Source of the DNA: an uncultured Pseudomonadota bacterium
Lineage (GTDB): Bacteria > Pseudomonadota > Gammaproteobacteria > Burkholderiales > Burkholderiaceae_C
Assembly: GCA_900320815.1 (NCBI GenBank)
Contig: ONTY01000205.1
Location: 1-7,515, forward strand
Reading direction: 5' to 3'
Length of the DNA: 7,515 nt
The notes beneath the pieces are model-generated. The model did no database searches. It was not told the DNA's origin and saw only the letters and a list, made by a program, of their open reading frames with translations. A program made the position numbers and the translations under genes. Positions 7,201-7,515 of this stretch are shown piece by piece. Position 1 is the first letter of the stretch; every line of letters starts with the position of its first letter.

Positions 7201-7515
7201 ATGCCCGCCAGCCACCGCACTGCCCACGTGCAGCAATTTGCCCAAGAAGCGCCTGCGTTTGCCAGCCTCATGCGCCAAATGGAAGTGGCGCGTGCGCGCA
7301 TGGACGTCATCCGCCCGCTGCTGCCGCCGGCGCTGCGCGCGCAGGTGCAACCCGGCGCGCTGGGGCAGGAAAGCTGGAGCCTGCTGGCGCCCAATGCGGC
7401 AGCAGCAGCGCGGCTGCGCCAGCAGGCACCTGCGTTGCTGGGCGCTTTGCAGCGCGCTGGGCACGAGGTAGAGCGCCTGGACATCAAGGTGCGTGCGCCT
7501 TCTGCTGCATTCTTT
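7201..7515 (+). CDS. dciA: DciA family (DUF721) replicative helicase loader, 3' end cut off by the window
   Basis: The reading frame is open from the ATG at 7201 to the window end, giving the first 105 residues of a protein that is usually about 150 long. DciA proteins help load or operate the replicative helicase DnaB in bacteria without DnaC/DnaI. Residues about 38-98 fit the DUF721 pattern: an LLPPALRAQV segment, a short variable strand with a conserved-looking Trp (ESWSLLAPN), the AAAAARLRQQAPALLGAL helix, and a closing strand VERLDIKV. The N-terminal helix (QFAQEAPAFASLMRQMEVAR) also suits the family. A gene of this family beside secA is a common proteobacterial arrangement. Upstream in-frame GTG (7171) and TTG (7180) are alternative starts, and a TGA at 7150 closes the frame upstream. 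I prefer the ATG, although no Shine-Dalgarno precedes it; the preceding bases are two copies of a C-rich 8-base unit. Confidence 0.8.
   Translation, partial: MPASHRTAHVQQFAQEAPAFASLMRQMEVARARMDVIRPLLPPALRAQVQPGALGQESWSLLAPNAAAAARLRQQAPALLGALQRAGHEVERLDIKVRAPSAAFF

Noticed and set aside
7102..7487. Minus-strand frames of 120 and 110 codons opposite dciA
   Set aside because: The plus-strand frame fits DUF721/DciA, and the minus-strand products are low-complexity Arg/Ala/Cys-rich with no motif.

Overview
The window looks like part of a GC-rich betaproteobacterial chromosome, most likely from the order Burkholderiales. The main evidence is a complete SecA with a betaproteobacterial-type sequence, transcribed divergently from a DciA (DUF721) gene, which is a familiar neighbour of secA in proteobacteria. 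I cannot name the genus.

Left half (1-4102, + strand): three tightly packed genes that read as one operon. The first is the 3' part of a membrane-bound O-acyltransferase (MBOAT) gene. The second is a membrane-anchored SGNH-fold protein whose start codon lies inside the end of the first gene. The third, 5 bases further on, is a lipoprotein SGNH esterase with a long insertion between its first two catalytic blocks. Order, domain types and catalytic-residue spacing match the peptidoglycan O-acetylation cluster of Neisseria (patA-patB-ape1). In that system PatA moves acetyl groups across the inner membrane, PatB transfers them to the C6 hydroxyl of N-acetylmuramic acid, and Ape1 removes them so that lytic transglycosylases can act. 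The third protein is unusual here: it has a proline/alanine-rich C-terminal tail of about 160 residues with near-perfect repeats.

Middle (4103-4251): a short gap between convergent transcription units. It holds one symmetric hairpin flanked by A and T runs, which can stop transcription from both sides.

Right half (4252-6993, - strand): a full-length secA (913 codons from the preferred start), encoding the preprotein translocase ATPase. Its 5' leader (6994-about 7080) contains a terminator-like hairpin and a second GC-rich hairpin next to the start codon, with no visible Shine-Dalgarno sequence. Control of secA at the leader is therefore possible.

Right edge (7201-7515, + strand): the first 105 codons of dciA, a replicative-helicase loader, cut off by the window end.

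Most of the window is recognisable biology. I saw no CRISPR array, tRNA, rRNA, insertion sequence or phage gene. The points most worth checking are the repeat-bearing tail of the esterase and the structured secA leader.
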